Below, in pieces: positions 1-12,559 of a DNA stretch of 64,000 nucleotides (position 1 is the stretch's first letter; each line of letters starts with the position of its first letter). The stretch is from NCBI GenBank assembly GCA_037179385.1, contig CM074179.1:9909972-9973971 (forward strand), read 5' to 3'. This DNA is from Holothuria scabra. Its lineage: Eukaryota; Echinodermata; Holothuroidea; Aspidochirotida; Holothuriidae. Position numbers and translations under genes: made by a program. A model generated the notes under the pieces. That model was not told where the DNA came from and did no database searches. It saw only the letters and a program-made list of their open reading frames with translations.

Positions 1-190
1 GGTGTTAAAGTGCAAAATTTTCTTTGTACGCTCCGCGCCAACAGATGGTGGCGCTACGTTTAGATGGTAAACTCCAGCCCCCTACAAAAGTGTCCAGCCC
101 CCTCCGTATCTCCCTCCGTAGCCCCCCGTATCCCCCTGTAGCCCCCGTAACGTCCCCCTCCCATGAAAAATCCTAGCTACGCCACTGTGT
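1..190 (-). repeat. Dispersed MITE-like fragment with 'gtggcgtagc' end
   Basis: On the minus strand this begins with an end reading cagtggcgtagctagga (about 171-188), runs through a G-rich stretch (C-rich on +) and reaches gcgccaccatctgttggcgcgg near 31-52, which holds a short gcgcca/tggcgc inverted repeat. The same two landmarks recur near 9190-9240, 11262-11300 and 52935-53240, so this is a dispersed repeat, not a gene. The CAGTGGCG end resembles hAT-type terminal inverted repeats; that assignment is inference. Confidence 0.45.
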
Positions 191-359
191 CTAAATTGCT
201 GGAATTCTTGAGATCTCACCCCTATAGGACAATGCATTATTGTAAAGACTTTTTGCGCCAATGCGATTAGTTTGCATTTTCCTTGTTCCACTGAATCCCA
301 CCAGGGAGCTCTTCGAGCTCTCTGATTCCAACAAGAGCTTTACAAAAAATGATGAGAAT

Positions 360-620
360 TGCATAAATAAAATATGAAATCTATCCAAGTTTCATTTCTT
401 GAGATATCGTGCTAACAAAATGTTCATACTTTGACCCCTGGTGACTCTAGATGACCTTTGACCTCAACCAAAAACAGTAGGGTTCTTCCTCTAAATTGGG
501 TCATAAATGTACCAAGTTTGAGAACTGTCAGACATTGCTATCTTGAGATATCGTGCTAACAGGCAAGTGTCACAAACACATACACGCACACACACACACA
601 CACATACATGTTTTGACCAT
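360..620. repeat. Dispersed repeat with (CA)n tail
   Basis: The phrase ttgagatatcgtgctaaca occurs twice (about 400-418 and 543-561), flanking a stretch rich in tgacctttgacctc-type words, and ends in a (CA)n microsatellite at about 583-603. There is no convincing coding potential. Confidence 0.4.
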
Positions 621-1005
621 CAATCGGGGACACATTTTTTTAACCATGAAAATGTGGATATCCCCACTTTGGGTGTATCGACACTTGACTAGGGGAAAAA
701 ATGCTCATGTCCCCGATTTACTGGTACTACACAGATACACATACACCCATGCACCAGCCCACGGTTTGTCACCTAATGTTAGGTCCATCACATGGAAATT
801 GGGGAAAACTCCAAAATGCTTCAAACTTGCTGTGGTACATCCTTGAAAGGTGAGAAATTCAATTTCATGGCTAATTTTGCATTTGGCAAGTGGGGATATC
901 CCCACTTGCAGGTGTATCCACACTTGCCCGGAGAAAAAAAGGCTCATGTCCCCGTTTTACACCAAAAACATACGCACCCATACACACCCACACACACGAC
1001 ATCAT
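600..1005. repeat. Diverged direct duplication of about 110 bp with a 22-bp perfect palindrome
   Basis: Segments at about 655-760 and 892-1000 share the order 'ggatatccccactt', 'ggtgtatc', 'cacttg', 'ctcatgtccccg' and 'acacccac'. Positions 887-908 form a perfect 22-bp palindrome centred on gatatc. Apparent short open frames here are repeat shadows. Confidence 0.45.
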
Positions 1006-1536
1006 GGTTGCAAAGGTTTCCCTTATCATCGAAACCAAAAACAATTGATTTGGAAATAGGCTAATCATTGAGGACAAAAGTATTCATGTAATTAGTCCAC
1101 ACACTCCATCTTGAAGGGGTTAAAGGCCCAAATTTCTCACCAATTCTCTTAAAATTCTAATTTAAGCCCCTCCCGCAATTGTGTAACACTCATCCTCTTC
1201 CAGTCACAATTTCAGTTCATTGCTCCAGAGTGACAATAAATGAGCAATTGATGTGTATATTTTAAAACAATCAAGTACAGTTTATGCTGTGTTATATAAG
1301 ATTTGATACTCAGCATTGTTTGAACTAGCTGTCAATCAAAGAACTGAGCCAATAGGCAATTTTTGAAGACTACTGTGATAATTGTAGGTTTGGGTGAAAG
1401 GACAGGCTCTTAACTTTATTCTGTGAGTTAAGACCTGTAGCACCCACTGGCTCTGATTTGATGAGCAGGGCCACCCTGGCCGTACTGGGCGGGGCCAGGT
1501 AGGGGCTTCCACCCCACAAATGGCCATTACCTTTCC

Positions 1537-1807
1537 GAATCGGGCGGACTTTGGTCCCTCGGTGGCGCAGAGATTATGCTCTGGATGGGCACCTGGAGTC
1601 GTGAAAAAGTCAGTTCTTGCCCTGTAAGAAAGAGTTCTGTACGGCAATGATGGCCACATTAGAAAACAAAAGTTATTTGTTCTATTATTGGTCAGGCAAC
1701 TGGAAGCTCCCTGTTTTTGCATGTGACCATTACCGTAAGGGACTCTTTTTCTCAAGGGCGGTGACCTTTTGCTCTCTTCCACCGAGGCCCTGAAGTCTGC
1801 CCGATTC
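1537..1807. repeat. Inverted repeat, 29-bp arms (1537-1565 / 1779-1807)
   Basis: The left arm begins gaatcgggcggactt and the right arm is its diverged reverse complement, ending gtctgcccgattc. The arms enclose about 215 bp. This looks like a small foldback or MITE remnant. A long minus-strand open frame spans it but has no recognisable domain. Confidence 0.45.
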
Positions 1808-2022
1808 AGCAAGCAAGGTCTTGGCCAACTGGGGGCCACCGCCGCGGCCTCCCGTCGCATACAATCATGCATATGATAAAAAATGTAAAAAATCAATGAT
1901 GATGCACTTTTGGTGCTACATGTCATTAGGTGCATTAAGTAACCAAGGTTACAGTATGTGAAGAATGTATTCAAAATTTTGGATATTTTTCTTTGCAACA
2001 TGTACATATGGTCTGTGTCTCG

Positions 2023-2127
2023 GACCTTGTCGGTCTCGGTCGCGGTCTCGAATTTTACCCCTGGTCTCGGTCTCGGCCTCGACACCCTTTGGTCTCGGTC
2101 TCGGTCTCGGATATGCCGGTCTCGACT
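2023..2127 (+). repeat. Imperfect (ggtctc)n hexanucleotide repeat
   Basis: Runs of ggtctcggtctcgg alternate with diverged units for about 100 bp. Frames read through it are arginine/serine- or leucine/glycine-rich, as expected of translated simple repeats. Confidence 0.6.
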
Positions 2128-2387
2128 ACAACACTACAATCTACGGTTTTCCCATCTGAACTGGTCTTTCAAAAAATATCAAATTTTATCTAAATTGTTT
2201 AATTGGTTGCCACCCGACGTGAAGTTGTAATTTAAAAGCCAATGTCTTCTCCCATAGTCGTGGTAACTTAGTGTCGAAAAACAACTGCCCTTCAAGGCCT
2301 GGTTATTATTATTTTTGTTTGACAGGTTTTCAGTGCTTTGAGACTTCGTAATACAATCCAACCGAAGATTTTGGCATTCATATAATT

Positions 2388-3270
2388 TTGAATAATGCAC
2401 ATGAACGTATCGGTAAGGAGAAGATATTTTACGAATTTATGTTTGAAAAGGGGGTAAAATACGTAGTTGATCTTTTTAAATATAGGAATGTTCCACTTTC
2501 TTTAGGTTCCTTTATTCAAAAATTAAGTCTTGATCTTTTTGCCTTTATATTGTATTTGGAACTGATTGAGAGTATCCCAGCTCACTAGAGGAAGGCTGGG
2601 GTAGTCCAACTGATATTGTCAATGGCAACGAGGTAACGAGGACACTCTGATATAGCCCTCTTTCCCAGTTTGTTTATGTAACGTATTTGAAAAAAAATTG
2701 TTACGGAGCTTAGAGTTTAAGAAATGGAAGTATGAACTATCCGATTTCGATTCATTAAATTGAAAAACATTTCGTTCAGGACATGGGTTTTAGTACGGGA
2801 GACAAGGATTTAATTTTAGGTTCAGATTCTTGCTTCGAATCCTTCCCACAGTAGATTGCTTCATTAAGTGGTACGGTTGATTCCAGTTTATGTTCTCTTC
2901 GTGAAAATAAGGTTGGGGCTCTGGACCATTTTTTGGGGAGGAGGACATAAACAGTACAGTTAATTTTGGTTGTCACATTAACATTGTTGAACCATCAGTT
3001 TGTTTTCTCAAAAAGATGATTTTTTCTTTGAATCTCAAAATGAAAAGTGTTATCCTTATAACTTTTGGATATCACCCCTTGAATATTATGTCTTAAGATT
3101 CGAGGTTTTCACCGACGTCGAGGAGTTTTTCTCTGAATTCCAATTTGCATTACAGGTTCAAAGGTGTGTTTACGTTAACCCTCACATGGAATTGTGCTTT
3201 TTGTGTAGGAATTTATCCGTTTGTTATTTGTATGGTTTAACTTGTGCTATTGTGTTTCCCCTGTGAAGGA
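2388..3270 (+). pseudogene. Possible LINE (non-LTR) C-terminal remnant
   Basis: The frame from 2388 reads KYVVDLF, then PLSLGSF, then LELIESIP. This matches the pattern in the C-terminal part of L1-like reverse transcriptases (V.Dlf....pls...f, then Y..lI..IP). Stops and frame changes follow, and a later frame at 3000-3266 contains a CFLC-like cysteine pair. The similarity is short and judged by eye. It could be chance; a protein search of 2388-2588 would decide. Confidence 0.3.
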
Positions 3271-3534
3271 GAGTGTTAAAGGTCTTGTATCGTTAAGTTG
3301 CACTTTTGAATACGGTATGTGTCTTAGTGAAGAGTGCGTCAGTCCACTGGTGGGTCTTTGAGAGGAATATGCGTCTAGCTCCGCACTAAACCTAAAATTG
3401 GTAAGAATTTTCTTTATTTCTCCCCCACGCGTATGAATATTGCGAAGGGCCCGTACATAAATTAAGAATCCGCCCAAATTACAATAACCGAAACTATAGG
3501 GGTGAACTAAAGCAATCTGGTACAGTACTTCCAC

Positions 3535-3765
3535 ACTCTTTAAATATCATGCAAGCCTGAAATTACTTCTTTGAAACGGTGTTCTGTACGTAGAAGGAAG
3601 TAGCTTAATCCATTCTTTATAAATGTCATACAAGGTTGAAATTACTTCTTTGAAACGGTGTTCTGTACGTGGAAGGAAGAAAGTCAATTTTCTTTAAATG
3701 TCATGCAAATTTGAAGTAACTTCTTTGAAACGATGTTTCTACACAAAGAAGGAAGTAGTTCCGTA
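3535..3765. repeat. Tandem repeat, about 79-bp unit, 3 copies
   Basis: Three units contain acttctttgaaacg (about 3565, 3644, 3718) preceded by a 'tcat(g/a)caa' word and followed by gaaggaag. Spacing is 79 and then about 75 bp. Non-coding. Confidence 0.75.
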
Positions 3766-3769
3766 CTCC

Positions 3770-6245
3770 TTGGACACTTAAAACGATAGTTGACCTTATC
3801 GAATTCTCCTATGTCCATGTTCAAGCAGTCAATAGTTTCTTTTGTTCACATGCTAGCTATTAAGTCCGGTTAGCACTAACCCGACAGTACGTACAAAAAC
3901 GTTTTGGGTTGAAGATCACTTGTTCCGCTTTCTTTCCTTCCAAAATTAGGTATACAGCATATTTAATTTTTTTTTAAACGCTTAAAGGTATTTCAGGAAA
4001 GTTTTCAAAACGGAACTTGTTACCTTTATAAAGCGTTCTTCTGATTGCTGGGAAAACGCCATAAGCAAACACACTCTTGCCCAGAGCTGTCCGTAAAGCT
4101 TCAGTCGTAATTGAGTGGGTTTCTATGCACGTGGTCATTCGCGGCAATAAAGAAAAAACGGACGAACTAGCTAAAGAAGCGTTGGTTAGTAACCTCTACA
4201 TTAATTATCTACACTAATTATCTACACTAATTATCGTGAAAAGATCTATATTACTGCTGCATAAATAAAATTGACAGGAATTTTAGGATTCTTTTGCCTA
4301 GAAAAACTGGACAGTTTAAAACGGTCGGGCTGTGAGTAACTCGGCTTTAGAACGCGGCAGGACGATTTAGTTTTGGTTTTTTTCGTATTTGCCATTATCT
4401 TACCCATTCTTTTTCCTATTTGTAAAATGGATTTTTCGATTTTTATGGGTTTCTTAATGCTCTATCGAAATCCTGATCTCCGTCGTATGTTCGCCGTTTC
4501 ATCGGCTATAATGAATGATTTTGGAGAGTGTCCACCTTATATTCCGTGAATGCTGATTAGTTCATACCATCTCCTTTACTACTTCATGTTTCTGTTTCCC
4601 TTTATAGACCCTTTCATTGTTAATTTCATTTTAAGTTTATCATCATCAACAATGTAGGTGACATGCCCCTAGGACCAGACACTTCCTGTCAACGGTGCGT
4701 TGCAGGACTGCAGGAAGGCAAAAAGCTAGTGTCTCACAACTTTCTAGAAGTTGCCGAAGAGTAGAATAAACTTTATTGAATCCAATAAGGAAATTACATC
4801 TCTGCGATAAAAAGAGTAAGAAGGAAAAAGAATGTACAAGATCAGTAAAGCAAAAACATAAAAAGCAAAAAACAAAAAAACAACGGGATATTAAGTTAAA
4901 AAGTACAAAACAATTAAAGAAAAGAAAGTAAAAGACGAAAAGGACCCTACAAGTGAAATGCATAATATAGACATAGAAGATATCAAAACGTAAATGTATA
5001 AGGAGTTAAAAATTCAAACAGTACCATCTACAAACTGTCTAGTACTTCTAATTAAAGCGGCAATCAGAGCGTGCATTTACAACTAATTCGCAACATAAGT
5101 TTTAAACTACGGGTGCGTTATGGAGATAAAAGTTTAAGTTTTAAAACTTGTTTCGACTTTGCGTTGTCATCTTAAGTCGCGTTACATGTACAGTTCGGGA
5201 GATTCTCCGTTATCGGAGAACTTCACTTTCTTCAAAAATGGGGAATTTTTTATGCAAAAAGTTGTATAAATGTAATGAAGCCTTATTCTCATAACAGTCG
5301 TTTTTCCTCAGACAAACACATATGATGCATCCTGTACAGTATTCAACAGAGCGAACTCACACTGTGATGTTTTGTAGAGCCGGTTTTTATACAATTAGGT
5401 GTGAAAAGATAACTAAGACGGTTAACAAGAACTTACCCTCAGTGATTCATTCTTAGTGTTGTAAGTTTATCTCGTGTTTCATTCAAATGCCGCACAGCAG
5501 CACTTTAGAGTAACGTCAACTGGGAACAGTATTCTGAACTGTTTTGTGTGTAGGACTAGTACTGTTTACACTCGTCAAGGTACTATATTCTAGGGTTGAA
5601 TTCCTTACACCTAAAATTATTCATGAAGACTGAGGAAATTAGCAGTACTCAAATTGAAAGTTTAAAGCATATGGAGACTCTAATCCAGTTCGTGTAATAT
5701 ACTTAGCTGTCAAACAAAGGATTATGAAGGAACGATTCTCTTTGTGCGGACACCAATTAACGATCATGCAATAACGAAATGTACAACGGCAGCGACGACT
5801 GTACTGCGTCTGTTAATGAGGATCATCGAAAAGTGTCATTACTTTAATCGTTAATTTCTCAAAATTGGCACGGTGGACTTCCATTGAGTGCACTGGAAAG
5901 TTGTAGATAACAATTTCAGCGACACGAATATTCAGGTTTTGACCTTTCCTAGGCAGGTACTAATTTTCCAAAAGGGTTTCAAAGGTCGAACTCTATGTTT
6001 TTTATTGTGTAAATAGTGGAGCCTTATGGGTAAATTTCAAAATGGCGCTTAAATATTCTCCGAACACTGAGAATTTGAAATTCTCCGCTTTTGGAGAATC
6101 TCCCAGACTGATGTATGAGAAAATAGACAGAAAATGTAGGGGCGAAGCGGCTAGACCAAATAAGCACGAAGTAAGAGGGAAACAAAGATACGATATATTA
6201 ACTGAATTCTACGGAAGCGTAGACAGGCCATTCAAAAGAAAAAAG
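3770..6245. other. No gene recognised
   Basis: AT-rich sequence with no exon, RNA gene or element that I can support. The only structure noted is a small triplication of ctacactaattat near 4196-4236. Confidence 0.5.
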
Positions 6246-6254
6246 AACTGTCTC

Positions 6255-6715
6255 GGCAAAGTGACAATTTTCGTAAAATTGACATTTTGACGACTTAATG
6301 GACTCCTTAAAATGGCAAATTTCCGAAAATTGTCATTTTGACAAGATAAAACATCTCGTCAAAATGGCAAAATTCGGAAAACTGAAATTTTGCCGACCAA
6401 ACAACATCTCGTCAAAATGACAAAATTTCGAAAATTGTTATTTTGCAGAAGTAGAACATCTCGTCAGAATGGCAAAATTCAGAAAATTGTCATTTTGCCG
6501 AGTAACAACATGTTGTCAAAATGGCGAAATTCCGAAAATTGCCAACTTGCCGAGTTAGAATATCTCGTCAACATGGCAAAATTTGGAATTTCGTCATTTT
6601 GCCGAGACAGAACATCTCGTCTAAATGGCAAAATTCTGAAAATTTGACATTTTGCTTAGAAAAAACATCTTGTTAAAACGGCAAAATTTGGAAAATTGCC
6701 ATTTCGCCTAGATAG
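6255..6715. repeat. 52-bp tandem array I (about 9 units)
   Basis: The word catctcgtc (or a variant) recurs at about 6352, 6405, 6457, 6509, 6561, 6613 and 6666, a spacing of 52-53 bp. Units also carry aaaatggcaaaattc and attttgccga. The apparent open frame at 6390-6647 only reads the repeat. Confidence 0.85.
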
Positions 6716-6794
6716 AACCTTCAGGGCGAAATTCTATGGAGACGTTAAGGTATGGAAACGTTAAGGTGCCGTCAAATTACAAACTTAGATCCTA

Positions 6795-7600
6795 TATTAT
6801 CTTAACATTTTGCAACAAAATGATGAAATATTCACTTATTATCGTAACATTTTGCAGTTAAGTGATGAATTACAAACTTACCATATTTCAACAATTAAAT
6901 ATTTTGCAGAAAATTGATGATTTACCTACTTATCACAAGTAATCAATTCAACATTTTGCAAAAAAATGATGAATCACAGACTTAACGGATTTCGACAATT
7001 CGCCATTTTGCAGATAAGTGTTTAATTGCACATTTATCGGATCTCAACAATTAACCAATTTGCAGAAAAATCACGAATTCCACACTTACCAGATGTTAGC
7101 AAATCAACATTTTGCAGAAAACTGATGAATTACTCAGTTATTGGATCTAAGCAATTCAACATTTTGCAGAAAAATATTAAATTACACATATTAAAGATCT
7201 CACCAATTCTACATTTTGCGGAAAATTGATGAATTACACAGTTAATGGATCTTAACAATTCTAAATTTTGCGGAAAATTGATGAATTATAGACCTAACGG
7301 ATTTCGACAATTCGCCATTATGCAGATAAATGTTTAATTACACATTTATCGGATCTCAACAATTAACCAATTTGCAGAAAATCACGAATCCCACACTTAC
7401 CAGATGTTAGCAAATCAACATTTTGCAGAATACTGATGAATTACTCAATTATTGGATCTAAGCAATTCAACATTTTGCAGAAAAATATTAAATTACACAT
7501 TTAAAATATCTCACCAATTCTACATTTTGCAGAAAGCTGATGAATTATCGGATCTTAACAATTTAACAATTCGCAGAAAAATGACGAATTACGAACCTGC
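6795..7600. repeat. 52-bp tandem array II with 312-bp higher-order repeat
   Basis: The word cattttgca recurs at about 6900, 6952, 7004, 7056, 7108 and 7160, exactly 52 bp apart. The unit is built on gaaaattgatgaattacac and cggatctcaacaattc. A longer block starting ttcgacaattcgccatt repeats at 6991 and 7303, 312 bp apart (6 x 52), with high identity, so the array has higher-order structure. Confidence 0.85.
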
Positions 7601-8790
7601 TTAAGATTCTATTTCCACATTTTAAAGAGGTAGAATAAAGTGTGCTGTCATTGAAACTTATCAATTACACGTTTTCATACCAAAACATTTTTGTGTATCT
7701 GTGTGTTAGGGGCAATCCGAACTCTTGGGGCGGGGGGGGGGGGCGTAAAACTTGCAAAGAGCCCATTTGGGGTTGTGGCAATCCCCTCTTGTAATGCTAC
7801 TGGTTTGATATGTGTAAAAGGTGTAGCAGCATATCAGACTCTACAATTAAATCCCTTTCTTTCCATTCTCTGCTATCTTCTCAAAAGGACCCCTATAATT
7901 ACTTGTTTTCGTTGTTATTGGGACGTTAATGTCAGCAAGGTCTAAACACCCTAAAAATTGAACACAACAGCTACAAATCTAAAGTTTGTTATATTTTTCA
8001 CTTAAAGGCTGTACTAATCCGGGCTTGGTTTAAGACAAAAACAACAACTGGCATTTAATTATCCTTTTTGAAGCAGGATTCCTGAACCTACTTGTACCCC
8101 ATTAATTCTTTAAGGCCGAACCATCGAGCAAAATTTGTTTACAAAGTGCAGTCAACGATTATCACCTCATTTAATTCGGACTAGTTTAAAGGAATAACTA
8201 AAAGATAACAATCTTTAAACACGTAAAGCGTACAGGTATGAAGCTGTTTTCGACAGAAGGGTGGAGAGGGAAGCTGAAAGGTTTTCTTCGAACAACATTT
8301 ATTGCCACGGGTCTAAAGAAAGAGGGGCGTCGATTTGATCCTCAAAGGTGGGGGAGGGGGGGAATCTGGCCTACATTTTTCTCCTTCCCTGGTAAGGTAT
8401 CAACATGTTCGTAGCTAGACATTTTTACGAAAAGGGGGATGGGCAAACATCCAAATTTTACGATTTTTTAAGTGTGAACACCACTGTACTAGGGACGTAC
8501 TTTGTGACGCGCGAAGCGCGCTGAAATTTTTACCCTTTTTCCAATATATAAAAATATGGAGCTTGCGTTGCAGAAAAGTTCGTCGGAGAGCCACATTTCG
8601 TAGGCTTTGGATAACATTATGTAGCAACAACGATCTTTGGTCGCCCCTCAATCTCAGATTTGCCAACAGGAAATACAAATTCTTCAGTAATCCCCCAAAT
8701 TAATTTTTCATGTCAAGGGCTTATATTGGGGAAAATTTGGAATTCTATGGAAGAAAATTTATGAAAAGCACTGTAGTTACCTTTGTTAGT
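7600..8790. other. No gene recognised
   Basis: Includes a G homopolymer (about 7728-7744), G-rich MITE-like phrases ('ggggcgtcgatttg' near 8325) and, at 8415-8700, a diverged internal relative of the MITE described next. No coding exon is supported. Confidence 0.4.
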
Positions 8791-9100
8791 TGATGATCTG
8801 GTGTCACATATAGCAAATTTCCGGTTTTTTCACTTCAAGAGCTCGGAAAATTTGACCAAACTGAAGGTATGAGTGAGCCCTTCTGCTTAGGAATTGCGAT
8901 TTGCGGCATGCGAAGTGCATGGAAAATTTTGCCTTTTTGAAACAAATAATAACGAATAAGGAGCTTTTATTGGAGAGATTTTGGAGTTTCGTAATTTCAT
9001 GAGTTGTCAAACCACACAGTAGACTGGTTTCACAAATAGCAAGTTTCCGAATTCTTCATTTTTCAGAGCCACCTGCCTCCTGTAGCTACGCCACTGGGTG
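8790..9100 (-). repeat. MITE-like dispersed repeat, copy 1
   Basis: This is the reverse complement of the repeat at 11690-11992: both contain 'tcatgaaattacgaaactcc', 'aaagctccttattcgttatt' and 'ctcactcatacctt' in the same order. It ends at agctacgccactg (about 9083-9096). Short open frames in the two copies encode nearly the same peptide because the DNA is the same repeat. Related copies lie at 14650-14960 and 30126-30432. Confidence 0.7.
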
Positions 9101-11690
9101 TCTAAGAGAGAGAGGGGGGGGGGGGATGCAAAATGGTTGTAAATGTTTCAATATTTTCAGTTACTGGGAAACTCCAAGCAGGCAGCACGACTATCTAAGA
9201 GGAGCGCCACCATTAGTTGGCGCGGAGGGTACAAGAAAATTTTTGACTTCACAAACCCTTCAGATGGTCGGAAACGGCACCTCTCAAGTGAGAATAATAT
9301 GAAAAATAGTGCAAATATGAAATGACTACATACATCTAAATAGAAATGTCACATTTTGAAACTAGCACTTACAATTTTTACTTAGAGTAAAAGTGATTAT
9401 TCACTGTAAAATCCGGGACGTCATATGACATTATTTACTGTAAAATTTATATTTTTAAATTATTGTTAAAATCCCTTAGTCGAAATGTTGTGGCGGAAGT
9501 ATGCTTTCGCACTATTTAAGATTGAATACCCCTTAATATTTCCTTTTTGAAAAAATGTAAAAATAAATTATTGTAATTTCCCTATAAATATTACCTAATA
9601 ATATATTTCACTACATTACATTTGGGGACAATCAAATATTATTAATTTTTTCAAAAAAGAAAGGGGATACTCCCTCTCGCTACCATGGGCGTCGATTTGT
9701 GGGGAACAGGGGGACATGTCCCCCCACTTTTTTGCGTGGAGGGGACACTAACGTTAAAGTCCCCCTCCCCCCGCTTCTTTTGTGACCAGAAACTTAAAAG
9801 TTAGATACAACCCAAAAATATACATGTAGGTTATGAAAGGTGTGCTCTGGCGATTACGATCGATTTTCTGTATCAATAATTCCACATGTTTACTTTACAA
9901 ATCCCCAAAATTTTCGGGCGCTTGCAGTCTCATTGATGTTCCTTTTTCACTTGCATATCAAACATACATTATTCATCGATCTCAATGATTATGTCGATTG
10001 ATTGTGTGCATAGGGCAGCAGATGTGGTTATGAAGGAGCACGACATTTAGGAATTTGAAGAAGAGGAATCGTCCACTTCTATGTTTTAATGAAATCTGTA
10101 ACCTTTAGTGAATAACCAGCCTGGCAGGCTGAAATTGGCAAACACATTTTAGGGAAACTGAAAATGCCTCGGTGCACAGTCTGCATGCAACTTTTTCAAA
10201 AAATAAATGATTTCTAATGCAAATTAATTTCGACACGCGCACATCACACATTCGTATAACGATTCGACCATTTCGTATTTAGATCATTATCAGAGAAGAA
10301 AAATCACACTGATGTTTGCTATATTAGAGAAGTTAATCTAGAATTAGAGGTACACCTCCATCCTCTGTCTGTAGATAGTGTATGATGAGGTGTCGTTCGA
10401 AAGGACATATTTTAATTTTTTTTGTATCAGCAATCTTACACCGGTAGGCCTATGCAACGGTGTCTCAGTAGCACCAGTGGGTACCACCCCCTCCCCCATC
10501 GATCTGTGATTTTCCCGCAGTAGACTGAAGTGTGCTTTTCATCAGTTCATGGATTTATCTAACCTTCTTTTAAAAATTTTTCTTTACTATTAAACTTTTG
10601 CAAAAATCCTTCGCAAACTATCACAATTTTCGTTGTGATTCTATTCACTTATAGTACACCCGGTAAATTCACATCGACTGTATAGTCCGTTGAAGTAATT
10701 ACCCACACCATCAAGATCATGTTTTTAAGACTTTGGAGTTTCCTAGTAGCTCGAAATATTGAAATATTTAGCACCATTTTGCATTTGGACCCCTTCTCTC
10801 AGGCACCCAGTGGCGTAGCCAGCGGCGGCGCCAGAATGTCAAATTGAGGGGGGGCTGAGGGCAAAGGAAAATGCCGGGGAGCAAAGATTTTCGCGCCCAG
10901 GGCGAAACCGAGCGCAAAGCGCGAGGTCTGGCGGGTGGGGTCCAGGGGCCCGCCTTAGGGCCCCTGGTAGGGTCCAGTGGCAAAGTCCCGGTGGGGCCCA
11001 GGGGGCAAAGCCCCCGGAAGCTCTGGGGTTGTACCATATTACTCGGTGAAAAATTATGTCCCAGGAGAGGTATGTTATTTGATTTTTCGGTTGATCTAAC
11101 TCCAAGGTTAACAACTTTTTTTTTCTTTGAGAGTATCATTAGATTTGCGCTGTGCCACCGAGTACCACTATACTAGTCAGTGGCTAAACCAGACTTTTTC
11201 ATTTGGGTGGGGTGCTGTGGATGGGCAAAGAGTTGAAGAAGTGTTAAGCTGTAATGACACCATCTAAGCAGAACGCAATCATCAGTTGGCGTGCAGCCTA
11301 CATAAATAATTTATGGATGTATGAGGGAGAATAAGAAACAATAGAAAAATTAAAAGAAGCACGCTATGTACCAAACCGCGAACTGCCAAGACAAGGCAAC
11401 TTTATATCATAAGTGATATGCGTACCACATGTAGATTGGAAACACCTTACCCTAACCCGGAAGGATGATGTAGGCCTACTTCAAGAGCATGTAATTTGAA
11501 AAATTTTCGTCAGTATCAATTGCACGTTCACCCAGGAGCCAGTGCACTCCCACCCCCAACACACACACTCATAGGCCACATGCACTTCCATTCCATCAGT
11601 TTTACTTGGGGGAGCAACTGGGGGCAAGGAAAGAATTTGATGGGGAAATGCCCCCTCACCCCCCCCCGTAGCGCCGCCAATGGGCGTAGC
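9100..11690. other. Repeat-rich, no gene recognised
   Basis: Contains poly-G (about 9113-9125), a fragment with gcgccaccattagttggcgc (about 9203-9222), an inverted-looking C/G-rich stretch at 9690-9775, and a G/C-rich block at 10805-11030 starting at cagtggcgtagccagc. The G-rich block has open frames on both strands, but only low-complexity glycine/proline-rich translations. Confidence 0.4.
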
Positions 11691-11992
11691 TACAGGGGGA
11701 AAGGCGGCTCTGAAAAATGAAGAATTCGGAAATTTGCCACTTGTGAAACCAGTCTACTGTGTGGATTGACAACTCATGAAATTACGAAACTCCCAATTAT
11801 CTCCAATAAAAGCTCCTTATTCGTTATTATTTGTTTCAAAAAGGCAAAATTTCCCAGGCGCTTCGCGTGCCGCAAATTGCAATTCCCAAGCAGGAGGGCT
11901 CACTCATACCTTCAGTTTGGTAAACTTTTCCGAGCTCTTGAAGTGACAAAATCGGAAATTTGCTATATGTGACACCATGCAGATCAGTGGCG
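11690..11992 (+). repeat. MITE-like dispersed repeat, copy 2
   Basis: Inverted relative of 8790-9100, about 2.6 kb away. It starts after a 'gggcgtagctacag' phrase (about 11681) and ends near gtggcgtagctacgg (about 11988-12002). Similar ends at both sides suggest a non-autonomous DNA transposon; no transposase is present. Confidence 0.65.
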
Positions 11993-12559
11993 TAGCTACG
12001 GAGGGGGCTGCGGGCTCTAGCCCCCCCCCACTGAATCGTCTATCTCCCCCCAGCAGCCCCCACTGGCGACCTGGGAAAAAATATATTCACGGTGGCCGAT
12101 GATAATATTCAATCCGAGCTACCTGGCTACTATGACATAGGTACACTTGCGATAAATCCACTCTGAATGTCGCAATAAATTCAGGTAGACTGTGACAACT
12201 CGTCGGGTTTCTGGATGGATAATTTCCTAGCAGATTTGGAGTGGCTGAAATTGGCTACGGTACCTTGGTGTGGATTAAAGTGTGCTCCTAGCATCTAGCC
12301 TGTTTCTATCTCCTGTAGGGATTTTTTTCAATTCCTGGGGATTCACAAATTTGTTCCAAAATCATACCTAGTGCGGTGGGTAGGATATTTGAGTCAAATT
12401 AGGTTGGAAGAAATTTGCACTTTGCACGGCCATTGCTGACACTCATAGGCCAGTGCAACAACCAAACCCAAGTTGGGTCAATGCAGTCTCAAGGGTCGCA
12501 ACCTTACCACTATTACCTCATAGGACATCACTTAGTCCTTGGGAGGAGTGGACAAACCC

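Noticed and set aside
1555..1620. Possible tRNA gene or tRNA-derived SINE head (ctcggtggcgcagagatt, box A-like)
   Set aside because: No box B (ggttcgaa-type) at the right distance and no cloverleaf; left as part of the inverted repeat.
1336..2085. 249-aa minus-strand open frame
   Set aside because: It crosses an inverted repeat and a hexanucleotide repeat and shows no domain; openness is explained by GC-rich repeat sequence.
6255..7600. CRISPR-like array
   Set aside because: Units are contiguous diverged tandem repeats without unique spacers, in a eukaryotic context with introns and retroelements.
10839..11176. Open frames on both strands in a G/C-rich block
   Set aside because: Low-complexity glycine/proline-rich translations of a repeat that starts with the 'gtggcgtagcc' end.
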